Part shown: positions 8,122 through 16,845 of the stretch, piece by piece
How positions within the stretch are numbered: the first letter of the stretch is position 1
Layout of the letters: each line of letters opens with the position of its first letter
From: Streptosporangium becharense
GTDB taxonomy: Bacteria > Actinomycetota > Actinomycetes > Streptosporangiales > Streptosporangiaceae
Length of the DNA: 64,000 nt
Assembly: GCF_014204985.1 (NCBI RefSeq)
Contig: NZ_JACHMP010000001.1
Span: forward strand, 1,922,001-1,986,000
Direction of reading: 5' to 3'
Position numbers and translations under genes: made by a program
Notes under the pieces: generated by a model
What the model was told of the DNA's origin: nothing
Seen by the model: the letters and a program-made list of their open reading frames with translations, nothing else
Database searches by the model: none

Positions 8122-9249
8122 ATGACGATCGATTCGGCGGGCGCGTGGATCGTGGTCAGCGGCGTGGTGGTCGCACTGCTGGTCCTCGACTTCGTCGTGG
8201 CGGCGCGTCGCCCGCACGCGGTGGGCATGCGCGAGGCCACCGCGTGGACGGTCTTCTACATCGGCGTGGCCATAGTCTTCGGGCTGGTGCTGTGGTGGGT
8301 CGCCGGAGCCGGGCTCGCGACGGAGTACTTCGCCGGCTGGATGGTCGAGAAGAGCCTGTCGGTCGACAACCTCTTCGTCTTCGTCATCATCATGGCGCGG
8401 TTCTCGGTGCCGCCGGAGTACCAGCAGAAGGTGCTGCTGTTCGGCATCGCCACCGCCCTGGCGATGCGCACCGTCCTCATCGTGATCGGCGCGGCGGCCA
8501 TCTCCCTGTTCTCCTTCACGTTCGTGGTGTTCGGCCTGCTGCTGATCTGGACGGCGGTCCAGCTCGTCCGGCACCGCGACGAGGACCCCGACATCGACCG
8601 CAATCCCCTGGTCCGCCGGGCGGGCAAGATCTTTCCGATGACCGACGACATGCGCGGCGGGCGGCTGCTGGTCCGGGAGAACGGCAAGCGGATGGCCACA
8701 CCGCTGTTCGTGGTCTTCCTCGCCATCGGGAGCACCGACCTGCTCTTCGCCCTCGACTCCATCCCCGCGGTCTTCGGCGTCACCCGGCACCCACTCGTCG
8801 TCTTCGCCGCCAACGCCTTCGCGCTGCTCGGACTTCGAGCGCTGTACTTCCTGATCGAGGGCCTGCTGGAACGCCTGGTCTACCTGTCGATCGGTCTCGC
8901 GGTGATCCTCGGGTTCATCGGTCTGAAGCTCATCCTGGCCTTCCTGCACCAGGACGTCTCGGAGTCCTTTCCCGAGGTGCCGACTCCGGTCTCGCTCGGT
9001 GTGATCTTCGTGGTGCTGCTGGTCACCGTCCTCGTCAGCCTGCGCAGAGTGCGCGAGCACCCCGAGGAGCGCGCTCACGCGGGCACCCTGCACCGGGGCC
9101 ACAGGCGGCAGGCCCAGCCACGAGACGGTCAGCGGGAGCAGGGAGGGGAAACGCAGGAGCCGGGGCAGCGGGACGGGGCGGAGGAGCGATCGGACGGGAG
9201 CCGGGCCGGAGAAGGACGGCCCGGCCACGGCCGGAGGCCCGCCGGTTGA
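8122..9249 (+). CDS. TerC-family integral membrane protein
   Basis: 375 residues; the ATG at 8122 has AAGGGGGA upstream. There are about eight hydrophobic segments over residues 8-310. TerC-family hallmarks include the acidic membrane motif VEKSLSVDNLFVFVIIM and, in the second half, GSTDLLFALDSIPAVFGVTRHP. These paired Asp-containing segments are thought to bind divalent metal. Characterised relatives (Alx, MntX-like, YceF/YkoY) export Mn2+ or load exported metalloenzymes, so a metal-export role is likely but inferred. The last 65 or so residues are a hydrophilic R/G/Q/E-rich tail unlike the family, probably repeat-derived. A 15-bp tandem repeat begins exactly at its stop codon. Confidence 0.9.
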   Translation: MTIDSAGAWIVVSGVVVALLVLDFVVAARRPHAVGMREATAWTVFYIGVAIVFGLVLWWVAGAGLATEYFAGWMVEKSLSVDNLFVFVIIMARFSVPPEYQQKVLLFGIATALAMRTVLIVIGAAAISLFSFTFVVFGLLLIWTAVQLVRHRDEDPDIDRNPLVRRAGKIFPMTDDMRGGRLLVRENGKRMATPLFVVFLAIGSTDLLFALDSIPAVFGVTRHPLVVFAANAFALLGLRALYFLIEGLLERLVYLSIGLAVILGFIGLKLILAFLHQDVSESFPEVPTPVSLGVIFVVLLVTVLVSLRRVREHPEERAHAGTLHRGHRRQAQPRDGQREQGGETQEPGQRDGAEERSDGSRAGEGRPGHGRRPAG

Positions 9250-9293
9250 GAACAGGCCGCTCAAGAACAGGCCGGTCAAGAACAGGCCGATCG
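9249..9293. repeat. Three tandem 15-bp repeats
   Basis: The unit AGAACAGGCCGCTCA occurs three times with one or two changes (9249-9263, 9264-9278, 9279-9293). The first copy overlaps the end of the TerC-like gene. They lie between two convergent genes. Confidence 0.85.
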
Positions 9294-9350
9294 AGATCGG
9301 GGAGTGCCGGGGAGTACCGTCCCCGCGGTCGCTCAGGCCAGGCGGCGCGC

Positions 9351-10064
9351 TCAGGCCAGGCAGCGCAGAACCGCCCTGAGCCCGCGATCGAGCGGGTGGT
9401 CCTCTGGCAGCCGGGCCACCGTCGCCTCGACGAACGCGGCCTCGGACAGTTGGGTGCTCGTACCGGCCGCGTGCACCCACACCCCGTCGGCGGTCAGCTC
9501 GACCTGGGCCTGCGACCCCTGTTCCCGCAGGACGAACGCCCCCACGCGGGCCCGCCGCCAAGCCCGCTCGTCGTATTCGTCCTCCGCGACGGGGGCTCCC
9601 ACGTCGTCGGCGTGGGTGGCGTACTCGGAGTAGTAGTGGAAGGTCTGCAGGCCCACCGGGTACGGCCCGGCGGAGGTCTCCAGCGACGCGTCGCGACCGA
9701 GAGCCCGCATGCGCTCGCGGGTCTCCCCGTTCTCCCTCCGCCACTCCTCGAGCACCTCCCCGACGGGGAGATCCCGGCGGCGTCGCACACACCACTCGTT
9801 GAAGTCGCTGAAACCGGCGATCCCCTCACGTTCGAGCAGCGCGGTGAACCCCGCCAGGTCGCCGTCCAGGCAGGCGTGGTTGTAAAGCTCCTCCCCGGCG
9901 AGGTGCGCGAGGACGTCGCGGACCGACCATCCCGCGGCCCGCGAGGGGCGGTTCCACTCCTCGTCGCCGAGACTCGCGAAATACCGATCCAGCCGGGCCG
10001 CCTCGGTGTCGAAGAGGTCGAAGGGGTCCAGGTCGGCCAGCGTGTCCTTCGATTCTGCGCTCAT
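9351..10064 (-). CDS. Maleylpyruvate isomerase/mycothiol-dependent family protein (MDMPI, DinB-like fold)
   Basis: 237 residues. The N-terminal part (DTEAARLDRYFASLGDEEWNRPSRAAGWSVRDVLAHLAGEE) is typical of MDMPI/DinB-like four-helix proteins. Its histidine in VLAHL, together with downstream acidic and His residues (YSEYATHADDVG), would bind a metal. The family includes mycothiol-dependent maleylpyruvate isomerase, but most members have unknown substrates, probably electrophiles conjugated with mycothiol. The C-terminal half resembles the family's sterol-carrier-like domain. The ATG at 10064 gives the family's usual length. It is convergent with the TerC-like gene. Confidence 0.8.
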   Translation of the reverse strand: MSAESKDTLADLDPFDLFDTEAARLDRYFASLGDEEWNRPSRAAGWSVRDVLAHLAGEELYNHACLDGDLAGFTALLEREGIAGFSDFNEWCVRRRRDLPVGEVLEEWRRENGETRERMRALGRDASLETSAGPYPVGLQTFHYYSEYATHADDVGAPVAEDEYDERAWRRARVGAFVLREQGSQAQVELTADGVWVHAAGTSTQLSEAAFVEATVARLPEDHPLDRGLRAVLRCLA

Positions 10065-10108
10065 ACGGGCAGCCCTACCCCGCAGGCGGCGCCGCCCACA
10101 CCCGAGCC

Positions 10109-10154
10109 CGAGCCCGTGGCTGCGGCGGCAGCGGCTGCGGCTGCGGCGGCGGCA
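10109..10154. repeat. GC-rich triplet repeat (GGC/TGC)
   Basis: A run of GGCTGC- and GCGGCG-type triplets lies between the MDMPI gene and the kinase gene. It reads as poly-Ala in one frame but shows no ribosome site. It lies upstream of the MDMPI start and downstream of the kinase stop. Confidence 0.6.
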
Positions 10155-10169
10155 TGACAACAGGGCCAC

Positions 10170-12017
10170 TCAGTCGTCGTCCTCGTCGTCCTCGTCGTCC
10201 TCGTGGCCGCCCCGCCAGCGGTCCCGGTCGTCCCCCTGGAGGGAGAAGCCGAAGGCGCGGAGGAAGTCGATCAGCGGTCCGTGCGGGGCGAGCTCGCCCC
10301 TGCGCCGTGCCTCGGCCAGTTCCCGGGCGATCCTCTGCAACTCCTTGCGGGCGCCCTTCTCCTCCCCCTTCTGGATGTGCCAGGCCATCTTCACGATCCG
10401 CTCGCGGACCTTCCGCGCCACCTCGGGATGGATGCCTCTCTGGTGTTCCTGCTTGAGGACGGCCTGGCTGAAGGCCACCAGCCGGGCCTGCCACCCGGTC
10501 GCCACCGGGGTGGGGACCGGAGAGGCCGGGGTCGGGACGGGCGTCGGGGTCCGAGTCACGGTCACGGTCGGGGTTGGGGTCGGGGTTCGGGGTGGAGCGG
10601 AGGACGGCGGGGCGGACGCCGTCACCGGAGATGTCGCGGCGGTGGCCGCGCCGTCCGGGTCCGACCCCGCCGAAGCCCACAGCACCACCACCACCACGAG
10701 CACGGCGACCGCACCCAGCGCGATTCCGATCTGTCTTCTCCCCGGGCCTCCCCGCAGGATCCCGTCCACGAGTCCCGCCGGGCGCGGCCCGGTACCGTAC
10801 ACCGCCGTACCGTCCCCGGGCACCGGTCCGGCCCCCTGCGAGGAGGCGGACGACACCGGCGCGGGAGCCGGTGCGGAAGGCTGCCCCGGCGGTGCGGGCG
10901 ACCTCGGCAGCGGAGGCGACCCCGGCGGCGGAGGTGGTCCCTGCGGCGCGGGCGGCGCCGGTGGCACGGACTCCCTGTGGAACGCGGGCCGCCCCTGCGG
11001 CGCCGGTCGTCCCGATGGCGGAGGTGGTCCCTGCGGCGCGGGCGGCGCCGGTGGCACGGACTCCCTGTGGAACGCGGGCCGCCCCTGCGGCGCGGGCGGA
11101 GCGGGGAAGGAACCCGGTGGGTGCCTGAGCGTGGCGTCACGGGCGGGCGGCACCGGCCGGTGACCGATGCCGGCCAGGACCTGCCGGACCACCTCGGCGC
11201 TGGCGGGGCGTCGCGCGGGGTCCTTCTCCAGCAGGGCCAGCACCAGCCTCTCCAGCTCCGCCGGAATGGCCTGACGGTATCGGCTGGGCGGGTCGGGACG
11301 GGCGCTGACGTGCTGGGAGAGCACCTCCCCCGCCGGGCCGGTGAACGGGGGCCGTCCGCACAGCAGCTCGTAGCACACGCAGCCGAGCGAGTATAGGTCG
11401 GACGCCGCGTCGCCGGGCTCACCGAGGATCTGCTCGGGCGACAGGTAGGCGGCCGTGCCGATGACGCTCCCCGCCGACGTCAGCCGCATCGCCGCGGCGG
11501 TCGCCACCCGGGCCGTGCCGAAGTCGACCACCTTGAGCGCGCCGTTCGCGGTGCGGTACAGGTTCGCCGGTTTGACGTCGCGGTGCACGACCCCGGCCCG
11601 GTGCGCGGCGTCCAGGCCGAGCGCGGCCTGCCCGGCGAGGCGGCACACCTCCACGACGCTCAGCGGGCCCGTCTCGGCCAGTTCGGCGGCGAGGTCCCGG
11701 CCGGTCAGCAGTTCCATCACCAGGAACGGCCGGCCCTCGTGCTCGCCCACGTCGAAGACCGCCACCACATTGGGGTGGACGACCCGGGCCGCGGTCCGCG
11801 CCTCTCCGGCGAACCGCTCACGCATCGAGATGTCGGCCGCTTCCAGCGACAGCAGCTTGACCGCCACCGGCCAGTCCCGCTGCAGGTCGTGGCCGCGCCA
11901 CACCTCGCCGGCCCCGCCACGGCCGATCAGCTCGTCCAGCCGGTACCGGCCGGCGAGCACCGCCGGAGTTCCTTCCCAACCACCCACGATTCCCGCCATC
12001 GATTCCGAATCCGGCAA
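10170..12017 (-). CDS. Membrane-bound Ser/Thr protein kinase (Pkn family)
   Basis: 615 residues from TTG 12017; ATG 11999, six codons in, is the alternative. The kinase domain (about 24-280) has the Gly-rich loop IGRGGAGEVW, the lysine in PVAVKLL (Lys54), the catalytic loop HRDVKPANL (Asp147), VVDFGTAR and YLSPEQ. A Pro-rich linker holds an exact 77-bp duplication. One membrane segment (IGIALGAVAVLVVVVVLW) is followed by an extracytoplasmic part with TPTPT repeats, a charged helical region and an acidic tail (HEDDEDDEDDD). The acidic tail might bind cations. It is a signalling kinase of the Pkn type without PASTA repeats, so its ligand is unknown. It is transcribed alone. Confidence 0.93.
   Translation of the reverse strand: MPDSESMAGIVGGWEGTPAVLAGRYRLDELIGRGGAGEVWRGHDLQRDWPVAVKLLSLEAADISMRERFAGEARTAARVVHPNVVAVFDVGEHEGRPFLVMELLTGRDLAAELAETGPLSVVEVCRLAGQAALGLDAAHRAGVVHRDVKPANLYRTANGALKVVDFGTARVATAAAMRLTSAGSVIGTAAYLSPEQILGEPGDAASDLYSLGCVCYELLCGRPPFTGPAGEVLSQHVSARPDPPSRYRQAIPAELERLVLALLEKDPARRPASAEVVRQVLAGIGHRPVPPARDATLRHPPGSFPAPPAPQGRPAFHRESVPPAPPAPQGPPPPSGRPAPQGRPAFHRESVPPAPPAPQGPPPPPGSPPLPRSPAPPGQPSAPAPAPVSSASSQGAGPVPGDGTAVYGTGPRPAGLVDGILRGGPGRRQIGIALGAVAVLVVVVVLWASAGSDPDGAATAATSPVTASAPPSSAPPRTPTPTPTVTVTRTPTPVPTPASPVPTPVATGWQARLVAFSQAVLKQEHQRGIHPEVARKVRERIVKMAWHIQKGEEKGARKELQRIARELAEARRRGELAPHGPLIDFLRAFGFSLQGDDRDRWRGGHEDDEDDEDDD
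10927..11093. repeat. Exact 77-bp direct repeat, 90-bp period, inside the kinase gene
   Basis: Bases 10927-11003 recur identically at 11017-11093. The 90-bp period keeps the frame, so the kinase linker repeats the block APQGRPAFHRESVPPAPP. Identity at the DNA level means a recent duplication. Confidence 0.9.
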
Positions 12018-12111
12018 TTCCGCCCCACCCTACGGGGGTTCGGCGGGGCCGTACGACGAGAACGCGGTGGCGTGCGGGGCCCGGTCCGGGAGGCTCCGCC
12101 GGACGGACGGG

Positions 12112-12615
12112 TCAGCGGCCCGGCGGAGGCTCGGGGGGCGGGCCCAGGACCTCGATCCCGTACCGGGCGGCGGCGTGGCCGAGGGCCGCGGGGTCGACGG
12201 GCAACGGGCCCGGCAGTCGCCGCTCGTACGCGGGCTCGCCCACGGCGGCGGCGAAGTGCTCGAAGCCGGACGGCGTGGTGATCTGCAACGACCGGAGAGG
12301 CGCGTCGGGTCCGACGACGAAGCTGTGCGGCAGCCCCATCGGGAAGAACACCAGGTCACCGGGGCCGGCGGTGAAGGTCTCGCCGTCGCAGTGGAAGGTC
12401 GCCACCCCGGACAGCAGGTAGAACAGCTCGTCTTCGGCCAGGTGACGGTGGAGGGGAGGGGAGAAGCCGGGCGGGTTGACGAACTCGGCGATGGTGAGGC
12501 GGCCGTGAGTCTCCGCGCCGGTGGTCTTGACCGTGACGAGGCTGCCGAGGAACCAGAAGGTGTCGCCCTCGCCGTCGCGCCTCACGTATGGGCGGACGGA
12601 GGCCGGATGCGTCAT
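12112..12615 (-). CDS. Single-domain cupin protein
   Basis: 167 residues from ATG 12615, chosen because AAAGGCGG precedes it; further in-frame starts lie at 12639 and 12645. Cupin motif 1 is visible (PPLHRHLAEDELFYLLSG, with metal-ligand His, His and Glu), and motif 2 is FFPMGLPHSFV. This resembles quercetin-2,3-dioxygenase-like and other small cupins that bind Fe, Mn or Zn. The substrate cannot be told. The upstream stretch 12625-12660 is AT-rich and holds two direct CATTAG copies 22 bp apart, a likely promoter or operator. Confidence 0.85.
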   Translation of the reverse strand: MTHPASVRPYVRRDGEGDTFWFLGSLVTVKTTGAETHGRLTIAEFVNPPGFSPPLHRHLAEDELFYLLSGVATFHCDGETFTAGPGDLVFFPMGLPHSFVVGPDAPLRSLQITTPSGFEHFAAAVGEPAYERRLPGPLPVDPAALGHAAARYGIEVLGPPPEPPPGR

Positions 12616-12624
12616 GACCGCCTT

Positions 12625-12657
12625 TTTTTCATTAGACATCGACATATTCAACATTAG
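12625..12657 (-). promoter_or_regulatory. AT-rich promoter-like region with direct CATTAG repeats
   Basis: It contains a seven-T run and two CATTAG copies (12630-12635 and 12652-12657), two helical turns apart, in otherwise GC-rich DNA, directly upstream of the cupin start. Two identical hexamers at this spacing fit an activator site or -35/-10 surroundings. Confidence 0.4.
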
Positions 12658-12759
12658 GCGCCCACCCGGGCAGTGGCCTTCGGCGCACGCGCAGGTGCCC
12701 GCACCGGCCGGGGACCGCACGGCATCCCGCTCCCCCGCCGGTGTCCACCTGCGGGGAGG

Positions 12760-13818
12760 TCAGGCCTTCAGCTCCAGCACCAGGTTGAACGGGGTGGCGG
12801 CCGCCTGGCGCGTGCGGGTGAACCCCGCCTGCCGGGCCAGCGCGAACAGCCGTTCCTGCCCGGCCTGGGCCCCCAGGGTCTCCACGCCGCCCTGCGAGAT
12901 GGCGTTGGGCACGCAGATCGTCGCCGATGCGTTGTAGAACAGCCGGCCCACCGGGTTGAGGTCGTCCGGCAGCCGCCCGTACGCGAACGGCTCGACCAGC
13001 AGCACCGCGCCGTCGGATGCCAGGGTGGAGCGGACGTGCCGCAGCGCGGCGGCGGGATCGCCCATGTCGTGCAGGCAGTCGAACAGGCAGACCAGGTCGT
13101 AGCCGGTTCCGGCGTAGTCGTCGGCGGCGGCCGTCTCGAACGCCACCCGGTCGGCCACCCCGGCCTGGTCGGCCAGCTCGCGGGCACGCGCGACGGAGGG
13201 CCCGTGGTAGTCGAAACCGGTGAAGCGCGAGTTCGGGTACGCCTGGGCCAGCACGATGGTCGAGGCGCCGTGCCCGCAGCCGACGTCGGCCACCTGGGCA
13301 CCGGCGGCCAGCTTCTCCTCGACACCGGAGAGGGCGGGGATCCAACTGGTCGGCAGGTTGGCCGCGTACCCCGGCCGGAAGAACCGCTCGGTCCCGCGGA
13401 ACAGTGCGCGGTCGTGGTCGGACCAGGCCATGCCCTTGTCACCCCGGTACGCCTCGACCAGTTTGTCCTCGTCGCGGAAGACGGAGGAGGCGATCTCCGC
13501 GAGCCCGGTCATGAACACCGGGCTGGACTCGTCGGCGAAGACGGTCGCCTGCTCCTCGGTCAGCGTGTAGGCGCCTCCGTCCTGGGAGTCGTCGTAGGAG
13601 ACGTATCCGGCGGCGGCCTGGGCGGCGAGCCACTCGGCGATGAGACGCTCGTTGGTTCCGGTCCGCCGGGCCAGTTCCCCCGCGCTGAGCGGCCCGGCCC
13701 CGGCCATCTCCCGCCACAGGCCCAGCCGGTCGCCGAGTATGACCGTCGCCGCGCCGTAGGCGGCTCCCATGTCGAGTACGACCTGTTCCACGAGTTGTTG
13801 AAGCCTGGCTTCGTCCAT
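12760..13818 (-). CDS. SAM-dependent methyltransferase with N-terminal winged-helix domain
   Basis: 352 residues; ATG 13818 has GAGGAGACTCCA directly before it. The N-terminal 100 residues look like a winged-helix/dimerisation domain (LSAGELARRTGTNERLIAEWLAAQ). The C-terminal class I methyltransferase domain shows motif I VADVGCGHGAST (about 174-185), an acidic residue in FTGFDYHG and the post-motif LVCLFDCLHDMGDP. This architecture occurs in O-methyltransferase-like and Rv-type regulators of small-molecule methylation. The substrate is unknown. It is divergent from the response-regulator gene, with a 450-bp repeat-bearing gap between. Confidence 0.88.
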   Translation of the reverse strand: MDEARLQQLVEQVVLDMGAAYGAATVILGDRLGLWREMAGAGPLSAGELARRTGTNERLIAEWLAAQAAAGYVSYDDSQDGGAYTLTEEQATVFADESSPVFMTGLAEIASSVFRDEDKLVEAYRGDKGMAWSDHDRALFRGTERFFRPGYAANLPTSWIPALSGVEEKLAAGAQVADVGCGHGASTIVLAQAYPNSRFTGFDYHGPSVARARELADQAGVADRVAFETAAADDYAGTGYDLVCLFDCLHDMGDPAAALRHVRSTLASDGAVLLVEPFAYGRLPDDLNPVGRLFYNASATICVPNAISQGGVETLGAQAGQERLFALARQAGFTRTRQAAATPFNLVLELKA

Positions 13819-14270
13819 TGGAGTCTCCTCGGTGGTTCCGCCGGGGCCGTCGCGGTCACCACACGGCACGGTGCGAAACCATCGGCGGGCCGCGGGTCCG
13901 GACCCGGCCCCCGCCCGCCCCGCTCGACCGCTCCGTCCGCCCGCTCGGCCGCCTCGCCGCCCGGCGCATCGGCCGTCCGCGCGGGTTCACCGCCCGGCGC
14001 ACCGGCCGCCCGTGCGGAGCCGGTCTCCCGGCGATCTCTGTCGATCGTATCGACGCCCTCGCCCACCTTCGCAAAACAGACGTTCAACATGATGAAAAGG
14101 CGGAGGCGCACCCGTCACGCGGCTGACCAGGCACCCGTCACACGGCTGACCAGGCATCCGCCGCGCGGCGGACCCGTTCCCGGCCCCCGCCCCCTACGCG
14201 GAGGGTCGCCGGTACACGGCGGATCTCGGTAGCCTGCGGTCATGCCGGGTAGGACGGGGGACCGCTCACG
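13819..14270. repeat. Intergenic stretch with low-complexity and tandem repeats
   Basis: Bases 13900-14020 hold imperfect GGCCGCCC- and GCACCGGCC-type repeats. Bases 14109-14131 and 14132-14154 are a near-perfect 23-bp tandem repeat beginning CACCCGTCAC. No credible gene is present. The promoters of the methyltransferase gene and the divergent two-component operon must lie here, but no consensus is clear. Confidence 0.7.
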
Positions 14271-14948
14271 ATGATCAGACTGGTCATCGCGGACGACCAG
14301 GCCATGATTCGCGCCGGGTTACGGATGGTCGTGGAGACCGCACCCGGCATCGAGGTCGTCGGGGAGGCCGCCGACGGGGAGGAAGCCCTGGCCGTCACCC
14401 GGCGGCTGCGTCCGGACGTGCTGCTGATGGACATCGCGATGCCCCATCTGGGCGGGCTGGACGCCGCCCGGCGGCTGCTCGCGGACCCGCACCCACCGAA
14501 GATCATCATGCTCACCACCTTCGACACCGACGACAACCTGCGCGCCTCACTGCGCGCGGGAGTGAACGGCTTCCTGCTGAAGACCTCACCGCCGGAGCAA
14601 CTGATCGAGGCGGTACGGGTGGTGGCCTCGGGTGACGCGCTCATCGACCCGGCGGCCACCACCCGGGTGATCGCCTCGTTCGCCGCCCTGCACGAGCCGG
14701 CCGCCCCGCCCGAGCTGGCCGCGCTCACCCAGCGGGAACTGGCCGTGCTGCGCCTGCTGGCCCGCGGCCTGTCCAACCTGGAGATCTCCGGGGAGCTGGA
14801 GATCGGTGAGGCCACCGTCAGGACCCACGTCGCCCGGGTCCTGCGGAAACTCGACCTCCGGGACCGAACTCAGGCCGTCGTGTTCGCCTACGAGGCCGGG
14901 ATCGTCCGGGCCGGGCAGCGTGACCGGCGGCGCGAACGGCCGTGCTGA
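14271..14948 (+). CDS. NarL/LuxR-type response regulator
   Basis: 225 residues. The receiver domain (1-120) has the acidic pair DD at 8-9, the phosphoacceptor Asp54 in LLMDIAMP, Thr in MLTTFD and Lys in FLLKTSPP. A C-terminal LuxR helix-turn-helix follows (LTQRELAVLRLLARGLSNLEISGELEIGEATVRTHVARVLRKL, about 146-190). Its stop overlaps the GTG start of the histidine kinase by 7 bp, so the pair is translationally coupled. It is phosphorylated by that kinase and binds DNA; targets are unknown. Confidence 0.95.
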   Translation: MIRLVIADDQAMIRAGLRMVVETAPGIEVVGEAADGEEALAVTRRLRPDVLLMDIAMPHLGGLDAARRLLADPHPPKIIMLTTFDTDDNLRASLRAGVNGFLLKTSPPEQLIEAVRVVASGDALIDPAATTRVIASFAALHEPAAPPELAALTQRELAVLRLLARGLSNLEISGELEIGEATVRTHVARVLRKLDLRDRTQAVVFAYEAGIVRAGQRDRRRERPC

Positions 14949-16189
14949 GGAGACTGCTCGGCGACTGGCGTCCGACCTGGCTGGACCTGCTCCTCGCCCT
15001 CGCCGTGGGAGTCGCCGGCCTCGTGGAGTCGTTCGGCCGGCAGGAGCAGATCGGCCACCCGGTGCCGATGGCGGCGGGAGCCGTCGCCGCCGCGGCGGCG
15101 GTGCTGCTGCGCCGCAGGTCCCCGATCGCCATGCTCCTCACGCTGATCGCGGTGGGCCTGGCCGTACGGGAGGCCGTCGGCACCGGTTACTACGCCGCCT
15201 GGCACTTCTACTCCACCCTGATCCTCGTCCACACCGTGGCCAGCACGGTGGAACTGCGCAGCTACCGCGGGGGCGTCGGCCTGGGGTGCGTGCTGACGGC
15301 GTACGCCTACCTGCAGACGCTGCAGACGAACGACATCGCCGAGGTGCTGATCAGTGCCGTTTTCATGAGCGTGGCGTACGGCAGCGGCATCCTGCTGCGC
15401 CGCCAGATCGACCAGACGCTACGGCTCGCCGAGCGCACCACCCGGCTGGAGGTGGAACGCGAGGAGCGGGCCAGGCGGGCGGTCGCGGAGGAACGGGCCA
15501 GGATCGCCCGGGAGCTCCACGACGTCATCTCGCACAAGGTGAGCGTCATGACCCTGCACGCGGGCGGGGTGCGGATGCTGCTCGACGACGACCGGGAGCG
15601 GAAACGGGAACGGGACATGCTGCTCACGGCCGAGCAGGCCGGACGCGAGGCGGTCGGCGAACTCCAGCTCATGCTGGGGGTGCTCCGCGAGGCCGGCGAC
15701 CACGTCCCCGAGACCGTCCGGCCGGGGCTGAGCCGCCTGGAGGGGCTTGTCGCGCATGTCCGGGAGGCCGGGCCGGACGTGCGTCTCCGGATCATCGGTG
15801 AGCCGCGGCCCCTGCCGCCCGGACTGGACCTGTCGGCCTACCGGGTGATCCAGGAGGCCCTGACGAACGTGCTGAAGCACGCCGGCGCCGGCCGGGCCGA
15901 CGTCGTCGTCGACTACGGCCCGGACGAGCTGAACGTGCAGGTCACCGATGACGGCGCAGGCGGGGGACCCGCTCCGGGCACCGCGCACGACACGGGCGGA
16001 CACAGCACAGGCGGACACAGCACAGGCGGACACGACACGGGCGGACACGGCACAGGCGGACACGGTCTGATCGGCATGCGCGAACGGACCGCGATGCACG
16101 GCGGCGACCTGTCCGCCGGCCCCCTCCCCGGTGGCGGCTACCGGGTGGCCGCCCGGTTCCCGCTCGGCACCGCGACGGAGACCGGCTGA
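14942..16189 (+). CDS. Sensor histidine kinase, DesK/NarX-like (HisKA_3)
   Basis: 415 residues from GTG 14942. Four to five membrane segments fill residues 13-155. The HisKA_3 box RIARELHDVISHKVSVM carries the phosphoacceptor His193. The ATPase domain has the N-box VIQEALTNVLKHA, the D-box VQVTDDGAGG and the G2-box GHGLIGMRER. Between the D- and G2-boxes, where the ATP lid lies, five TGGH-type pentapeptide repeats are inserted (about 350-374), coded by 15-bp DNA repeats. They add four or five histidines near the nucleotide pocket. The 3' end overlaps the convergent membrane-protein gene by 52 bp. Confidence 0.93.
   Translation: MLRRLLGDWRPTWLDLLLALAVGVAGLVESFGRQEQIGHPVPMAAGAVAAAAAVLLRRRSPIAMLLTLIAVGLAVREAVGTGYYAAWHFYSTLILVHTVASTVELRSYRGGVGLGCVLTAYAYLQTLQTNDIAEVLISAVFMSVAYGSGILLRRQIDQTLRLAERTTRLEVEREERARRAVAEERARIARELHDVISHKVSVMTLHAGGVRMLLDDDRERKRERDMLLTAEQAGREAVGELQLMLGVLREAGDHVPETVRPGLSRLEGLVAHVREAGPDVRLRIIGEPRPLPPGLDLSAYRVIQEALTNVLKHAGAGRADVVVDYGPDELNVQVTDDGAGGGPAPGTAHDTGGHSTGGHSTGGHDTGGHGTGGHGLIGMRERTAMHGGDLSAGPLPGGGYRVAARFPLGTATETG
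15990..16065. repeat. 15-bp tandem repeats coding (S/D/G)TGGH in the kinase ATP lid
   Basis: Five in-frame copies of a unit like ACAGGCGGACACAGC. Identical neighbouring copies suggest slippage expansion. The protein product is a His/Gly-rich loop. Confidence 0.9.
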
Positions 16190-16845
16190 GGAGCGGCCTC
16201 CCCGGCCCACTCGGCGTCGCTCATCCTCAGCATCCGCAGCCCGATCACGCCGGAGCCGGCCAGGTAGAGCAGGCCGCCCACGACCGTGCCGATCGGGAAG
16301 ACCGTGGCGCCGATGCTTCCCACGACCATCGCGACAGGCGCCCACCACGGTGCCTGGCCCTCGTACGCCAGGGCCAGGCCGAGCAGGAGCAGGCCCAGCA
16401 ACCCGGTGAAGGCCGGGATCTGGAAGGCGATCAGGACCCCCGGGTCGGCGAACGCCAGGTCGGCGAGGTCCGCCCCCTGCTGGGGTGGCAGGTCGCGTTC
16501 GAGCCGGGAGTAGAAGAAGTCGCCCAGCATCAGTCCGGAGAGGTTCACGATGCCGAGCAGCGCGATGCCGCCGGCGATGTGACCGAAGACCACGGCGCGG
16601 CGCCGGATCAGATGGATCATTCCGATGATCCCCGGGATCAGCAGCACCCAGCTCCAGTGGAGCAGCGAGGCGCTGACGGAGACCTGCTCCGGATATCTGC
16701 CGTAGATCCCGAGGGATTCCTCCACCCCTCCCAGCCGGAGGTTGGGATCCACCACGATCCCCACGACGTAGACGAGCGGCGCGGCGATGAGACACAGCCC
16801 GGCCGCCGACCGGCGGAACCTGAGCGGATCGGAGAGTACCGACAT
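16138..16845 (-). CDS. Small integral membrane protein of unknown function
   Basis: 235 residues; ATG 16845 has AAGG upstream. Five to six hydrophobic segments are visible (AAGLCLIAAPLVYVVGIVV, WSWVLLIPGIIGMIHLI, VFGHIAGGIALLGIVNL, AFTGLLGLLLLGLALAY, VAMVVGSIGATVFPIGTVVGGLL). The long extracellular loop between segments 1 and 2 is charged (LRLGGVEESLGIYGRYPEQ). No catalytic motif is seen. The 3' end runs 52 bp into the convergent histidine-kinase gene. I do not recognise a named family. Confidence 0.75.
   Translation of the reverse strand: MSVLSDPLRFRRSAAGLCLIAAPLVYVVGIVVDPNLRLGGVEESLGIYGRYPEQVSVSASLLHWSWVLLIPGIIGMIHLIRRRAVVFGHIAGGIALLGIVNLSGLMLGDFFYSRLERDLPPQQGADLADLAFADPGVLIAFQIPAFTGLLGLLLLGLALAYEGQAPWWAPVAMVVGSIGATVFPIGTVVGGLLYLAGSGVIGLRMLRMSDAEWAGEAAPQPVSVAVPSGNRAATR

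Noticed and set aside
9304..9633. Plus-strand ORF over the MDMPI gene
   Set aside because: It is a shadow of a clearly recognisable minus-strand gene and lacks a ribosome site.
6588..10157. A 1189-codon open frame on the plus strand
   Set aside because: It runs antisense or out of frame through the exporter, TerC-like and MDMPI genes and is Arg/Pro/Gly-rich, a typical high-GC shadow.
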